This document shows, piece by piece, positions 11,193-22,555 of a stretch of 64,000 nucleotides of DNA (its first letter is position 1; each line of letters opens with the position of its first letter). The position numbers and the translations under genes are program-made. The stretch comes from Topomyia yanbarensis (taxonomy: Eukaryota > Arthropoda > Insecta > Diptera > Culicidae), in contig NC_080671.1 of assembly GCF_030247195.1 (NCBI RefSeq), forward strand, positions 9,129,343 through 9,193,342. Reading direction: 5' to 3'. The notes under the pieces were generated by a model. That model worked only from the letters and a program-made list of their open reading frames with translations, was not told the DNA's origin and ran no database searches.

Positions 11193-11944
11193 GTTAAAAC
11201 CGGTTGCCTGATTATAGGGGGACCGGGGCTAGTTAGCGGTGTTTTCAGTTTTCATTTTTTACTGCGTTGATTTTGGTAGATCTTGCAAAATAGATCACGT
11301 TGCATAAAAGGGCGGACTGTTGGCAACATCTCTGAATTTTATTAGAATTTTTGAAACATTGTCTCCATTTCTAGAGACAAAAATATGTCACGCGAAAAAG
11401 CCGTCAACTTACCCCAACCACTTATCCATACAAAACTATTTCAAAAATAACTTTTGTTTGTGGATGGGTGTAATATCTATACGGATACTAAAAGCGCTTT
11501 TCACGCACTATCCAAAAATATTAAATATTCGTAATTTTTTGACGTGAGTCATGTTTTTCCTCTTTTCAAGGTGTTTTTGGAACGTGTCCAATGGAGAACA
11601 GACAGAGAGCGGACTACGAAGAATTGTGATGATGTCATCACATATTCCCAACAGCATCGTGATCACCACCATAGTCCCAATTCCTACCAATGGGCCCATT
11701 CTACCCCAATGCCTCTTATAAGCCAATCGTCACCGCACCTTCTCAGACAGAATTCACTCATTATCTAATTCTAGCACCAATGGATCGCGTTCAGGCTTGA
11801 GAAATTATTATCACTGTTTGCTTCCTATTTGCTAGCTTAGACACCGCCAGACTTTGGTGGTAAGCATTAAGCTATGGGGAAGCATTGAAGTCTGCCCTCA
11901 CAGCCCATCGGCAGATACTAGAACAGGAATAGAATCATCTTAAA
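11193..11944. other. Unrecognised DNA
   Basis: Contains a GGGGACCGGGGCTAGTTAGC string at 11218 that resembles ends of other mosquito repeats, but no partner end was established. No credible gene. Confidence 0.3.
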
Positions 11945-11946
11945 TA

Positions 11947-12311
11947 CAGTGGAGACCCGATTCTATCAGCCCCCGATTTTATTAGCTTTTTGACCCGATT
12001 TTATCAGCTTCATATGAAAATTGATACTTGGTAGTTTGATGGGCTCTAGCAGACGAATCAAGTTGAATTCGAATAAATCCTTTCTTGGACATATATTTCC
12101 TATCTTAGAGATCCGGAAAATACACAAAACGAAATTTTAATTTTTTTTTAAATAATCAGAAAAGGTTGCAATGCTATATCTAAGGAACAAAGAAGAATAT
12201 TTTAAGAGCTTCGGTTCATTAAAAAAACTGAAAAATATATGTCCCGATTTTATCAATGTCCCTGTTCAGCTTAAAATTCGCCAAGGGGCTGATAAAAACA
12301 GATCTTTACTG
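11947..12311. mobile_element. TA-flanked MITE, CAGTRRAGACCCG family, copy i
   Basis: TA duplication (11945-11946, 12312-12313). The left end is CAGTGGAGACCCGATTCTAT and the right end is the complement of CAGTAAAGATCTGTTTTTAT. The subterminal DNA repeats CCGATTTTATCAGC several times. Related copies end at 39911 and span 47736-48146. The short TIR and TA target are consistent with a pogo/mariner-type MITE. Confidence 0.85.
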
Positions 12312-12313
12312 TA

Positions 12314-12629
12314 ACACAAAATGTTTAAAATTAAGAAAATTTACAAAGTATGCTCAAAAACACAATTTCGCTCACAACTTCCACAAAACAAAATGTTTTG
12401 CAACAAAACCACATTGGATGTGTTTCACACTACTTGAGATACACAACGAGATGCAACGCTTTATGTCTAGAAAAGGAGAAAAGGGCATTCCGCCAAATTA
12501 CCCCAACCGCCAACTAGTCCCGGGCTCCCTTATTCTTAGAATCTCAAAAAGGCTACATGAAAGACTGTTGTGATACATTCTTTAATTTATCTATTAATAT
12601 AAAAAACTCGATTTTTTCGATCTTGCTAA
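12314..12629. other. Unrecognised DNA
   Basis: A 105-codon frame (12256-12573) runs across the MITE boundary, so it is not a conserved gene. Nothing else was seen. Confidence 0.35.
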
Positions 12630-12881
12630 CAGGCGCGTATCCAGATAAAAATCGGGAGGGGTTAGAAATTTCGTTTTTAAAATTAACAATATGTTTAATA
12701 CGTAAACGTGTTACGTAAATACCTCATTTAATGAAAATCAGTATTGGTGGTCAAATTTGGCTTGAAAAGCTTTTGAGTTTGAAACTAATAGAAAATTCAA
12801 GCTAATTTAAAAGTTTTTAACAAGGTAAAAATCCGATGAGGGATCCGGACCCTCAGGACTTTCTCCGTGGATCCGCCACTG
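12630..12881. mobile_element. hAT-type MITE (CAG...GGATCC ends)
   Basis: The left end CAGGCGCGTATCCAGA and right end GGATCCGCCACTG are the degraded inverted termini of the CAGTGGCGGATCC type. Candidate 8-bp TSDs CTTGCTAA and CTTGTAGG agree only at 4 of 8 positions, so the insertion is old. No coding capacity. Confidence 0.6.
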
Positions 12882-12889
12882 CTTGTAGG

Positions 12890-13865
12890 TCGCCCCCTTA
12901 AGGGTTTATATATGTAACGGAACTACAAAGATTATAATTTTTCATTATTTTCTCTAACCAAGATTGCAAAATTTTAGTAAGCTATATTGCACCACTGTAG
13001 AGTACGAAAAATAGTGTGTTATTAGGGACTGCAATTTCAGTTCTAGTTCTCAGATCGCCATGAAAATTTGAATAAACGCTATTACGGATATGTACTTCAA
13101 ATTTACGTAAAATTTTTTTTTAATTTTGTTGCTTGGCACAACATATATAGTTCCTTTGTATTTGAATTTGTTTATTAACAACTTTACCACCTGTCGACAT
13201 ATGCCTTAACTCAGGTCAAGGAATATTCAGAAAAATATGAGTTTGTGAGATTAATTTACATTTATGTTTAAAAAAAAATCAAATGTACTATTAACTTCTT
13301 CACCATGTTACAATTTCCATTCACTGACGATAGAGGTTTTTACAAATACTATTTCTGGTAAGTCATTTGCAAGATATTTCATAGGTTCATTATCACGGAA
13401 TTGATCTCGTTCCAGAGCCATAATCCAGATTTGAATGTATGGAAATGATGGAGCGAATAATTCTTGTACGGTTTAAAATCCGACAATTTGCATGTATTTA
13501 TGGCCAGTGTGGATATTCAGGTGGAATATAAATCGTCTAACGCTACCGCAGGAGGATTTATCCGAAGGAATTCAGTTGGAGAAATGGACAATTCAGATCT
13601 GATTCCGGGAAAACATGAAGGTGGCATGAAAATATAAGCGAACTTAAGGCTGAACAAAAGGAGTACATATAAGAAACTGTTTCACAAAGCGACTGCCCCT
13701 GATCTTGGCCGTGGTTCCGAAATTCTGGCAGTGAAGTTTGGTTCTAAGACGAAATTATTTCAGCAGTGTATAGAGAATCGGATCAATTATTTACTGAAAT
13801 AAGTTCTAATCGGTGTTTTTTCAGACTAAAACGATAACGGTGAAATATCTGTTCTGAGGATAAGG
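12890..13865. other. Unrecognised DNA
   Basis: AT-rich, with no recognised ORF, TIR pair or tandem array. Confidence 0.35.
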
Positions 13866-14345
13866 AAAAACCAATTTTAATCCAGCTAGTGGTGCAACTG
13901 TGCCTTTCTCTTTTGTCCAAACTACGATCCCATGGCTGGTTATGTTCAATATAATGGTGAAAATGTATATTGAATATTCACATACATACAATTTATCGAC
14001 AGCCACGAACTTGAGATGCTATGTGTCGACGCTGAAACACTTGAAACCAGAGGCGGACCAAGGAGGAGGGTACGGGGGATCCGGACCCGCCTAAAATTTT
14101 CAACTTGTTAAGAAAATTTAAACTAGTCTCAATTTTAAAGTAGTTTCAACTTAAAATCATTTCAAACCAAATTTTTCACTGGTTTTATATAAATGCGGTA
14201 ATTGCGTATTACGTAATGTGTTCATTTCAAAATCGAAATTTCAAACCTAATAGGAGATTTTACTCTGGATCCGCTCCAGCTTGAAACAAAAATATATAAT
14301 ATTTAATTAGCTTAATCAGCATTAACTCAATGGCGTCCTTCGGCT
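13866..14345. repeat. Dispersed repeat, copy a (interrupted)
   Basis: Sequence from AAAAACCAATTTTAATCCAG through AATCAGCATTAACTCAATGG aligns with 40018-40280. It shares GGTGCAA(C/T)TGTGCCTTTCTC, TTATGTTCAA(T/C)ATAAT and GAAACACTTGAAAC. It is interrupted at 14048-14279 by a hAT MITE; the other copy has the empty site. No coding capacity. Confidence 0.8.
14048..14279. mobile_element. 232-bp hAT-type MITE with perfect 8-bp TSD
   Basis: CTTGAAAC occurs at 14040-14047 and 14280-14287. The termini are CAGAGGCGGACC and the complement of CTGGAGCGGATCC. The paralogous repeat at about 40210 has CACTTGAAACAAAAA with no insert, confirming the exact insertion point and the 8-bp duplication typical of hAT elements. 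Confidence 0.92.
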
Positions 14346-14349
14346 AACT

Positions 14350-14650
14350 TATTTTTCTTATACGGGGGTGTTTGTGTGTAAATGGGATGAATAACCCACA
14401 ACCAAATCGCTCCCAGCCTATCTTGGTACGCCTACTGGATGAAGGTGTTTGGGATGGGAGAGGGTTGGTTCTGAAGAAGGTGAATGAGGTGGTTTGAGGG
14501 GGATCTGTTGCAAAGCTATGATGGGGGTGCTTGATGGGGGGACTTGAGGGGGAGGGGGGGTTCAGGGAAGGGTGTCGTGTAATGTGGGGAGATGGGGGGG
14601 GGGGCAACCTCTCACCACATACCCCAAAAAAATTATTATTAAGTTGGTCA
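14350..14650. repeat. G/T-rich low-complexity tract
   Basis: Strong strand asymmetry (many GGGGG, GGGTGTT and GATGGGGG runs, with 14597-14604 nearly all G). The minus-strand Pro/Ser-rich frame (14344-14607) is a by-product of this composition. Confidence 0.6.
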
Positions 14651-14968
14651 TGTTCAGAATGATTGCATAATCTTTCTATATGAGAAAGACAAAAACATCA
14701 GAGTCCTGAACCGTGGTGCATTTCTAGTCCTTGTAGGTAAGGTACAGGAAAATTTTGATGCGATTCTCTCGTCAGAGATGGTTTACAACAAAAACTATAA
14801 CTGCTCCTAGATTGATTTGTTGAAGGCGGAAGGATCCGTTTTTAAAATTCGCAGCTTTCGGATATGATCGTTTTTTATATTCACCACTCGAGATCGCTAC
14901 ACTACTGCTTACCTCGGTCCCAAGGTAATTCTCGAACAGGCGGTTCCCCGTGTTAATAGTTATTCTCC
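14651..14968. other. Unrecognised DNA
   Basis: No gene or repeat structure recognised. Confidence 0.35.
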
Positions 14969-14969
14969 A

Positions 14970-15382
14970 AAATTATAGATTTTCAACGGCACACAACTTC
15001 CCCTTCAATATAAAACTTATTACTTAAAAGTTGAAAAAAAAATCCATTTTGATGCATTAGCAGGACCCCCCTGCGCATTGTAAATGTCCAAAACTATTGA
15101 TTTTCAATGGCGAACGATTTCTCGTTCAATATAAAACTCATTACCAAAAAGCTGAAAAAAATTAAATTTTGACGCATCGGCGGAATTTAAATTTTGACGC
15201 ATTGTAAATGTCCAAAACTATTGATTTTCAATGGCCAACAACTTCTCCTTTAGTATGAAACTCATTACCAAAAAGTTGAAAAAAATTCCATTTTGGCGCA
15301 TCGGCGGACCCCCTGTATATTGCAAATGTACCAAACTATTGATTTTGGATGGCCAACAACTTCTCCTTCAACAATACCAGGT
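14970..15382. repeat. Tandem repeat, about 120-bp unit, about 3.4 copies
   Basis: Units begin near 14970, 15089, 15212 and 15331 with CCAAAACTATTGATTTTCAA(T/C)GG. They continue through TTCTCCTTCAATATAAAACT, a TTGAAAAAAA tract and GGCGCATCGGCGGACCCCCT. The last unit stops part way. The second unit carries an internal duplication of AATTTAAATTTTGACGCAT. No protein repeat is implied. Confidence 0.85.
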
Positions 15383-15599
15383 GACCGCTAATATTTTGTT
15401 GCAGTACTTTCCCATAGCAAGCGAAAAAGGAACTGACGCATATACCCATCTTGCAAATATAAGCCATGAATGTCGTTCACTACATTCATTTTGAACCGCT
15501 AGCTGCTATGAAATTTATTAGTTAGACACACGGGCCATTCACATACATTTGCAACTGTCAGCGAACCAAACCAAACTACGGCACCAAGCCGAATAGCCG

Positions 15600-15672
15600 A
15601 ACTTTCATGAACATGCAACAGGCACGCACAGTACGTGCTGCTGAGCGTGCCTGTTGCATGTTCGTGAAAGTT
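15600..15672. repeat. Hairpin, 28-bp stem with 17-base loop
   Basis: Arms 15600-15627 and 15645-15672 pair with one mismatch (AACTTTCATGAACATGCAAC against its complement GTTGCATGTTCGTGAAAGTT). The stem is longer than a random hairpin. Its role is unknown, and the perfect short stem is unlike a typical bulged pre-miRNA. Confidence 0.7.
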
Positions 15673-15829
15673 GCTTTGCTTTTCTCTCGTTCTTTTACAT
15701 ACACAGCAGCCGAAGTCAAACTTGCACCGGTGCTGTCGTGTTGGTTTTTTCCCGAACTTTCGCATTAAAATGACATTCAAAATGACTTATTCCAGTCCTG
15801 GTGCAGGCCCGTAGCCAGCATTTTGTTTC

Positions 15830-17789
15830 GGGAGGGGCTTGAAAAGTTCTTAATGAAATCAATTCCAAATCTAAGACAATCCTAAAAATATGTTAATTGT
15901 CACAAGAAAGGCTATAGTACTTACTCTCGTTACAACAGTGGATATTCTAGAGTTCACAGTATTTATGCGCTAACTGATTATGACAATGCTTGATGGTGCT
16001 GGAAAACGCAAGGTGTTCCAAGCTACACGTTTACAAGGTGTAGAAGATGTTAAACCGAAATGAGTAGCAAAATATCCATAAGATGTTCGAACGAAGAGAA
16101 TGTCGAAATTCGCACAATATCTTCTGATTTAGCAAGCGATTTGTAGATGCGCAGAAACGGTTCAACTTCTATTCTCTTTTACTTGCGTCCTGCGAGTATC
16201 GCCAGTTCTAAGGCATCATGTTAACACATTTATTTATATATTCTATTTAAACGAAACTATTTTCAAGACTGGTCTTGGTCTTTTAGAGCCCCAGTTAGGA
16301 AGGATTTTTGGTGATCAATAAAATGATTAAATCAACTAAAAGAAACTGCCCACAATTTTATTTATTAAAGAAAATTGTCCACAAATCGAATCAAAATTAC
16401 TTAACACTGATTACTAAAATCTTCTAATTTACCTTCAAGTCGCCAGTCGCCGTGCATGCTTCGTTCACCGTGCAGTTTCAAAACCACGAAATTGACAGAA
16501 CTAGCTCCCTGAATCCACAAATCCTTTCGTTTCATCGTTTTATTGAAACATTCCAACTAAAGTTGAATCAAAATTTTAAATACACAGTAAATTGCATGCA
16601 CGGTTAATGGTGACATATAACGTGCACTGGTGCCAAACAAATGTCCTCGACTACTTATACTCGTTTTGTTGCTAATAGTTTTATATTATTTCTAAATTGT
16701 GACGTATTTAGATAGGTATTTTACTGTGACTATGAGAGCGGTCTTCATTTTGATAAAAAACAGGGTTTCAAGTCACGCCAAATCCACCCAAACGCACGGT
16801 AACTGGTGACTTGACGGTAAATGTATTACCAAAAGAACTAGAAACTATAAATATGAACAAGCTCAATAATTTCAGCATCTCTTTATTCCGACGCATGGAC
16901 GGGTATACATCGCACTTACGCAACTTTGGCGAAGAGTACGTAGGTGTAAGGCCAACTTTCTATGATGGTTTCTGTTGTTCTGTAGTTGAGTGTACAGAAA
17001 ATATAGAACAGCTGCTCTTGGGTCGATTTCAATTTATTCATTCTTTTTTCTCTCTTTTTCTTCGTGATCTCTGCTCATCTCTCTCATTTAATTCCATAAC
17101 TCACACAAATAAAACGAAAACATCAAATCGAAACAATAATCCCAACTTATTGACTGTATACTCAACTAGTTACAACATTTTAGTCTCTCTCCGTGAAAGG
17201 CTACTGATGTCGGTTCACTGTACCGTCACATCGTTTTTAAAGTTACATAGACAATAATTGGAAACCATCGAAAGAGATAAAAATGCTGCTGCTGGTTGCA
17301 ACATTAAGTTTATTATGATTTATTGACTAATATGTGGTTTAGCATCAATTGACATCCGTTGAAAAGCAAGGATAAAATCACAACAGTTAGTCTTACCGCT
17401 ACTATGTACGTTTCTGTATGTCAACAACATTAGTAATATACGAGGATATACAATTCGTGGGTTGATGCACACCTCAGGAAAACCGCTGTTTTACCACTTT
17501 TTGGCTTGTTTATTTTTTCTCATTGTTCTTGCTTATTGTTCGATTGTTTAAAATATCACTACTTTGCGGACTAATAATGTTTAAATACGGAACGCATTCC
17601 TCGCATAAATTGAAATCGAGTGTCAATAGAAATACTATTGCATTAAAATGAAGCGAAAACAAAAACTGTCTTCTCTATATTGTCATCAGCTTAGGGAAAC
17701 GTTTTTGTCTAGCACGCTTGAGTGAGATGCCTGATGTTTCTACTAAGCGTACAGTGCACTTACCTATTACAGAATTTCAATTTGCTTAT
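15830..17789. other. Left interior of the hAT-type element, unrecognised
   Basis: About 2 kb without a recognisable gene. The longest frame is at 16811-17257 (148 codons, opening with TTG; its first ATG is at 16853 and leaves about 134 codons). It has no motif I know and a low-complexity second half. Nothing supports it as a gene beyond being open. Confidence 0.35.
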
Positions 17790-18912
17790 TTTATTTTATT
17801 TTTTATTTATTTACTGGTCTTCGAGTTACCCGTACAGACAGTTAATTAATTAATATTAATTCTATGTTTAAAGGTAGTCTTAGAAATGTTAAAATCATAT
17901 TTGTCAGCTTCATTATTAAAATTGCGGCAGCATACGTTGAACGGATTGTTATGAGAAAATAGAGTACGATACATCGGTAACCGAAAGAAATCAATTCGTC
18001 TGGTGGGTCTTGGCGATACGTTGAGTCGGAGATGGTTCAGCAACTCCGGGCTATCTATATTGTTTCCCAGAAGATCAAACATGAAGGGCCGTTGCAGCAT
18101 TATCCTCCGACTTGCAAGAGTCGGCAAACGTAGAAGATTGCATCGATGTCCATAGGGCGGTAGACGAATAGGATCAGTCCAAGGTAATGACCGCAGAGCG
18201 TAACGAACAAAGTGACGCTGAATTCGTTCGACGCGGTTGATTTGTACAGCATGATAGGGTGCCCACACAAGTACTCCGTACTCGAAAATACATACAAGAA
18301 TACATACAAGCGCGCAGAAGAGCGATTTTAGGCAGTATACATCGTTGAATTGTTGCGTGGTTCTTTTGATGAACCCTAATACGGCATAAGCTTTGGCTGG
18401 AGACATTGCAATGTGTTGCGCGTAACTCAATTTGCTTTCGAGATGAATGCCTAGATCCTTAACTGCGTTTACACGGTTGATAATGCTTGTTGACATTCTA
18501 TAATCAAACGTTGTTAAGTGCCTGTTACGACAGAACGAGATCACATTGCACTTTTGTACGTTTACTTCCATCCCGTTTAGTGTGCACTAATTTAGCAGTA
18601 AATCGGTATTGGCTTGGATGGCACAGCAATCCACTGCCAAAGCAATTACACGAAAGAATTTCAGATCATCCGCAAACATGTTCTTAGGAAACTGTATAGT
18701 GGAGCACAAACCGTAGCGGGCCTAGATGACTTCCCTGGGGAATACACGACTCTATCACAAACGGAGATGATCTCATTTCATCGATACGAACGTACGCGCG
18801 GCATTCGGTGAGGTACGACAATATCCACCATGTCAACCATTCAGGAAGTCCCATTCGTTCGAGTTTTGCCACCATTAGCAATTGAGGCACTCTATCGAAC
18901 GCTTTAGCAAAA

Positions 18913-20723
18913 CCCAACAAACATTTCGTGGTTTTATAAACGTTTTAACAGTTGCTTTATTCAGCTCTAGCTGAACATTGGAAGTATACGTGTAATCATA
19001 TATCGTTTATTCCACCCTTAAACATCCGGGATTTGGAGAATTTAATCAGCTGGTCTGATTAAGACACATGAAAGAACAATTCTTCAGCACGTATACAGCC
19101 TGAAGAAAACCACAGTTCAGCTTTATCAATAAACCTTTTCAATCCCGCTATTCAGCTGAGAGAATTATCATAGGAAAATGGTTAAAAAAGACATTCATTT
19201 CAAGTTACACACGCCATCAATCTCTTTGGAAGCCATATTCTTTTATTAGTGTTACGTTACAGTTAGAGAAAAATTGTATTACCTTGTTGGATATCATATC
19301 ACGTACCTGGATCCGAACCAGCAACCTGTTGAATACTAAGCACTTACCTTACTGTCTGCACCAATCTTGCATACATCGAATGCTTAAGAGTTCACCGATG
19401 TACCGACAAGTCTAGGCTGCTGAATAGAGTCTATACAAAGGCTACAGTAGCCTTCTATAGATTTGAGTGAACCTAGTTGACTTGGGTTCGAATCCCAACC
19501 TACGATAATATTTTTATTTCAATTTTTTTTATTTAATAATTTTTAGAACATTCGGGAATTTTAAATTAGATAATTTATTTATTTCAAAAATGATGGTTAT
19601 AGTCGTTTTTGTTTCCAATGTGAGGATTCATGGTTGTCACAAAATATTTAGATAAGTAAAAATGGGTGTTATATGAAAGTAGTGGTAACTGAATGATGGA
19701 TTGAAGTCATTTATAATTCTAAGGTGGCAATATCCTCAATTTATTTACCACTCCCTGCCAAATGATTTTCGTTCCATTGTGATTTTTTTTTTTTTGGTAA
19801 GCGGAAGTCGCTGTTCGAATTCAATAGTTTATTTATTTATCAATTAAGTCCGCCAGCGTGAATAATCATTTCATTGTACCTTTGTTTGCAAGTCGATGGA
19901 TAGAAAAAATCATGGTAACAATGCTGGTGTCTAAAATTTATAGCAACATTGGAACAAAAAGTTTCTATTGTGTTCAATATGAGAATATTCATGTTTCACA
20001 AGTAAACAGACCGTTTCGAATTAAAAGGTAAATTTACATAAACGAGGGCGCGAGTGATTTGGTAAGCTTGTACATTGAAAAACTGTAAATCGTGTATTTC
20101 CCGTGGTGAAAACTCAGTAGATATAAAAAACTAAATAAACTTTCTTTATTTCTTTATTCATTTATTGATCTATTGCTCCTTAACTGTAATATATGCAAAA
20201 CATCTCAATTGGAATATACCGAAATAATAAAAAAAAATCCTTCATATAATAGTAAAAAAAATATTGTGTGTGTATTGGGACTCGAACCCAGGTCGGTTGC
20301 CATTCCTCATGATTTGCTAATCGCACCAATTTTTGTAGTAGTTACAATTACCTTTGTTAAACACATAATTCAGCTGAAAGTCAAAGGTGGTATAACGGCA
20401 AATGTAAAGGTAGAAACAACCTCTTGAAGACATGTAGTGCAGCTTAATGATTAAAGGTAATACTTTTGGTAACAGCATCGTTTATTCAACTCGCAATTCA
20501 GTCTAATTAAGATGGTTGAATAAAAGCTTTAATATTGTCGCTATTACATTTATTAGCGGTATAGTTCAGCCTAGTTGGAACTGGCGAATACTGGATTTTA
20601 AATAGGCTGAATAAACTGTTAATGTTTAAATAGTTCAGCGAAAGTTTTATTCAGCTTATATAACCTTTAATCTGCTTTAAATCAACACGTAGTCTTATAG
20701 TTCAGCTCCCAATGTTTGTTGGG
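18913..20723. mobile_element. TIR element A of an unclassified CCCAA family (2-bp TSD)
   Basis: A 1811-bp insert with 13-bp perfect TIRs: CCCAACAAACATT at 18913-18925 and its complement at 20711-20723. The flanking dinucleotide AA (18911-18912, 20724-20725) is the TSD. Removing the insert and one AA restores the minus-strand RT codons for YMDFAKAFD exactly. About 300 bases inside each end are crowded with TTCAGC/GCTGAA and TTTATTCAGC-type motifs (for example 18958, 19116, 19149, 20579, 20619, 20634, 20655, 20701). The middle holds three tRNA-like stretches with GGTTCGA box B sequence (19300-19370 minus, 19430-19505 plus, 20275-20330 minus). No transposase was seen. Element B at 33751-36424 is the same family. 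Confidence 0.88.
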
Positions 20724-20725
20724 AA
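20724..20725. repeat. 2-bp TSD of element A (right copy)
   Basis: AA here matches AA at 18911-18912. The duplication is defined by the reconstructed LINE reading frame across the excision point. Confidence 0.75.
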
Positions 20726-21116
20726 TCCATATAAACGGCATCAATTTGCTGACGTTCACCAAGCGCGCTATTTAGTGACGAAGCGTATGCCATAATATTT
20801 GTACTTGTCGATCGTTTTTTCACAAATCCATGCTGCCACTCGGAAATAATATGGTGCACCTTCGGATACAGTAAATCATGAACGAGGCCTTCAAAAACTT
20901 TCGGTAAGCAACTCAAAATTGAGATGGCATGATAATTCTCTACATCATTCACGCTACCTGTCTTGTGGATCGGTGTCTTCCAGACACGTGGGAAAATTCC
21001 TTCGAACAATGACTTGTTGAAAATTATACTCGCAGGAACAGCAAACGCTTCAGTACACTTTTTAAAGAAAATAAGCGGCAGACAATCCGGACCAGCTCCT
21101 TTGGCACTATACTTTA

Positions 21117-21679
21117 ACTAACTTTATTCTGGCTAATATATAACATAATATACAAATCTTGTTAGACACAACCACTAGCGATAAAGTGCTCATTTTGGGA
21201 CAGTTTTTGAGCTCACTTTTCTTTAAAACTTCTTCATTTTTATTATATATTTCGTTTATTTTATTCGGTTCAATGCATTAGCTAAATGAAGCCTTGTGTA
21301 TAATATATTTCCATGATGTAAACAATGAAAATTATAAAACGTGAATGGTTATCCTAAAGATCTCGTGCGAACGACTAGCGATTGCGCGTGTAGAACTATT
21401 TACTAGGCTGGGAAATATTTTTCCTAGCCAACAGTGTCGTAGTGGTTGTTCATTACTATCTCGTACACTTCCTTATCATCATAGTGGTTACTGCCATGTC
21501 CATGTTCGCGAATTTCTGACGGGTCACGAGTGTCGACTTCCTCAATAATGATGCTGACTGTTGATTTTGAGATACTAGACACAGTTTTCGCCATCAATAT
21601 TACCGAACAGCAGCCAAAAATGGGCAAATGTTTGTTTTTCAAGTAATTGTATTGGAGACTGCAGATATGCAAAGATAAC
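21117..21679. other. Right interior of the hAT-type element, unrecognised
   Basis: AT-rich, with no credible ORF. Short frames at 21345-21548 and 21424-21681 show no motif. Confidence 0.35.
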
Positions 21680-21803
21680 AACGGGGAATGTTTTCGGCAG
21701 TGCAGTCACGTAAGAATTTGCGTCGATTCTAACTTATCTGCGAAGATAAGTTAGAATCGACGCAAATTCTTACGTGACTGCACTGCCGAAAACATTCCCC
21801 GTT
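21680..21803. repeat. Perfect 124-bp palindrome
   Basis: Two 60-base arms (21680-21739 and 21744-21803) are exact reverse complements around a 4-base GCGA spacer. The arm begins AACGGGGAATGTTTTCGGCA. Neither arm is otherwise repeated nearby. This could be a very recent inverted duplication or an assembly or cloning snap-back artefact. Confidence 0.93.
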
Positions 21804-22555
21804 CTTACAATTTCCACAGTCAAAAAGAATAAATTTACCTATGCAAAGATATAATGTATAAAATGATAGTATTGCATTATGTTTTACGTGCAGGGTCAGG
21901 TAGGAGGAAATATGTTGGTCCACCTAGATCCTCACCACAAAAACACTATTTAATACATAGAGAATCACTTCCTAGATATGTCCTTTATAATTATATTTTT
22001 TCCAAATGTGACAGGAATCTTTTAATAGCCACGGTGCAAGTAAGTTGTATCAGATCTTGTATCCGAGCATTGATTTTCTCATCGTCCATATATATGAGGA
22101 TCAACCACGTGTTACAAGTTGTTATGCAAAATGACTGAACGCCTGACATGGTTAAACTCGTTAAAGGCGATGTTCGTAAGCATAACCTCCATATTCACCT
22201 TCAGCAAATATTTCACATCACGAATGTTCGATCTTATGCGAAAAGGCCGGAAGTCAATATCCTCCGTATTTGGCTGGAGCACCACTTCTTGCTTCTGCGA
22301 CTCAATCATTCGACAGATCCCCACAACAAGAATTAAAGTAACAGTTTCTTTTGTTCTTCGGACGAGTCACACAGTATTAAGGGAACTGTTTTGTTACACT
22401 CAGCATACTGAGTAGATATCGTGACCGCTATCTTCGAAATAGCAATCTTCCTCACAATTCTCGCCTTAATTTGTTGAAACCAAACAAGATACAAAGTTTT
22501 TAAGAGACTCCGAAGAACATGTTGTTTCTTAAATTTATTTTTGAAAAGTTTCGGA
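21804..22555. other. Unrecognised DNA between palindrome and right hAT end
   Basis: A minus-strand frame at 22112-22324 (70 codons) has no recognised domain. The G-run 22556-22571 follows. Confidence 0.35.

Larger units (their letters stand above)
17790..21116 (-). pseudogene. Decayed LINE reverse transcriptase (CR1/Jockey-like), split by a transposon
   Basis: Minus-strand RT fragments in order: 21115-20726 (GAGPDCLPLIFFKKC, FPRVWKT, ISILSCLPKVFE, QHGFVKKRSTSTN, ending AVYMD), then 18910-18684 (FAKAFDRVP, IPQGSHLGPL), then FADD near 18670-18680 in another frame, then 18571-17846 (KDLGIHLESKLSY onward). The catalytic pair (AVYMD|FAKAFD and MFADD) is therefore present. A TIR element sits exactly between YMD and FAK. 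Frameshifts near 18683 and stops near 18590 disable it. It is 5'-truncated at about 21116. The 3' end runs into an A-rich tail of ATAAA-like units (17790-17815 in complement). The RT resembles CR1/Jockey-group proteins and is not the same family as copies 1-4. Confidence 0.8.

Noticed and set aside
12256..12573. 105-codon plus-strand frame
   Set aside because: It spans the boundary of a MITE and unique DNA, so it cannot be a conserved gene.
14344..14607. Pro-rich minus-strand ORF
   Set aside because: Produced by the G/T-rich skewed tract.
16811..17257. 148-codon frame inside the hAT-type block as a transposase
   Set aside because: It opens with TTG, has no DDE or zinc-finger motif, and its second half is Ser/Asn-rich low complexity.
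19430..20330. Functional tRNA genes in element A
   Set aside because: Box B-like strings exist, but acceptor stems do not pair and box A is weak; they look like SINE or tRNA relics.
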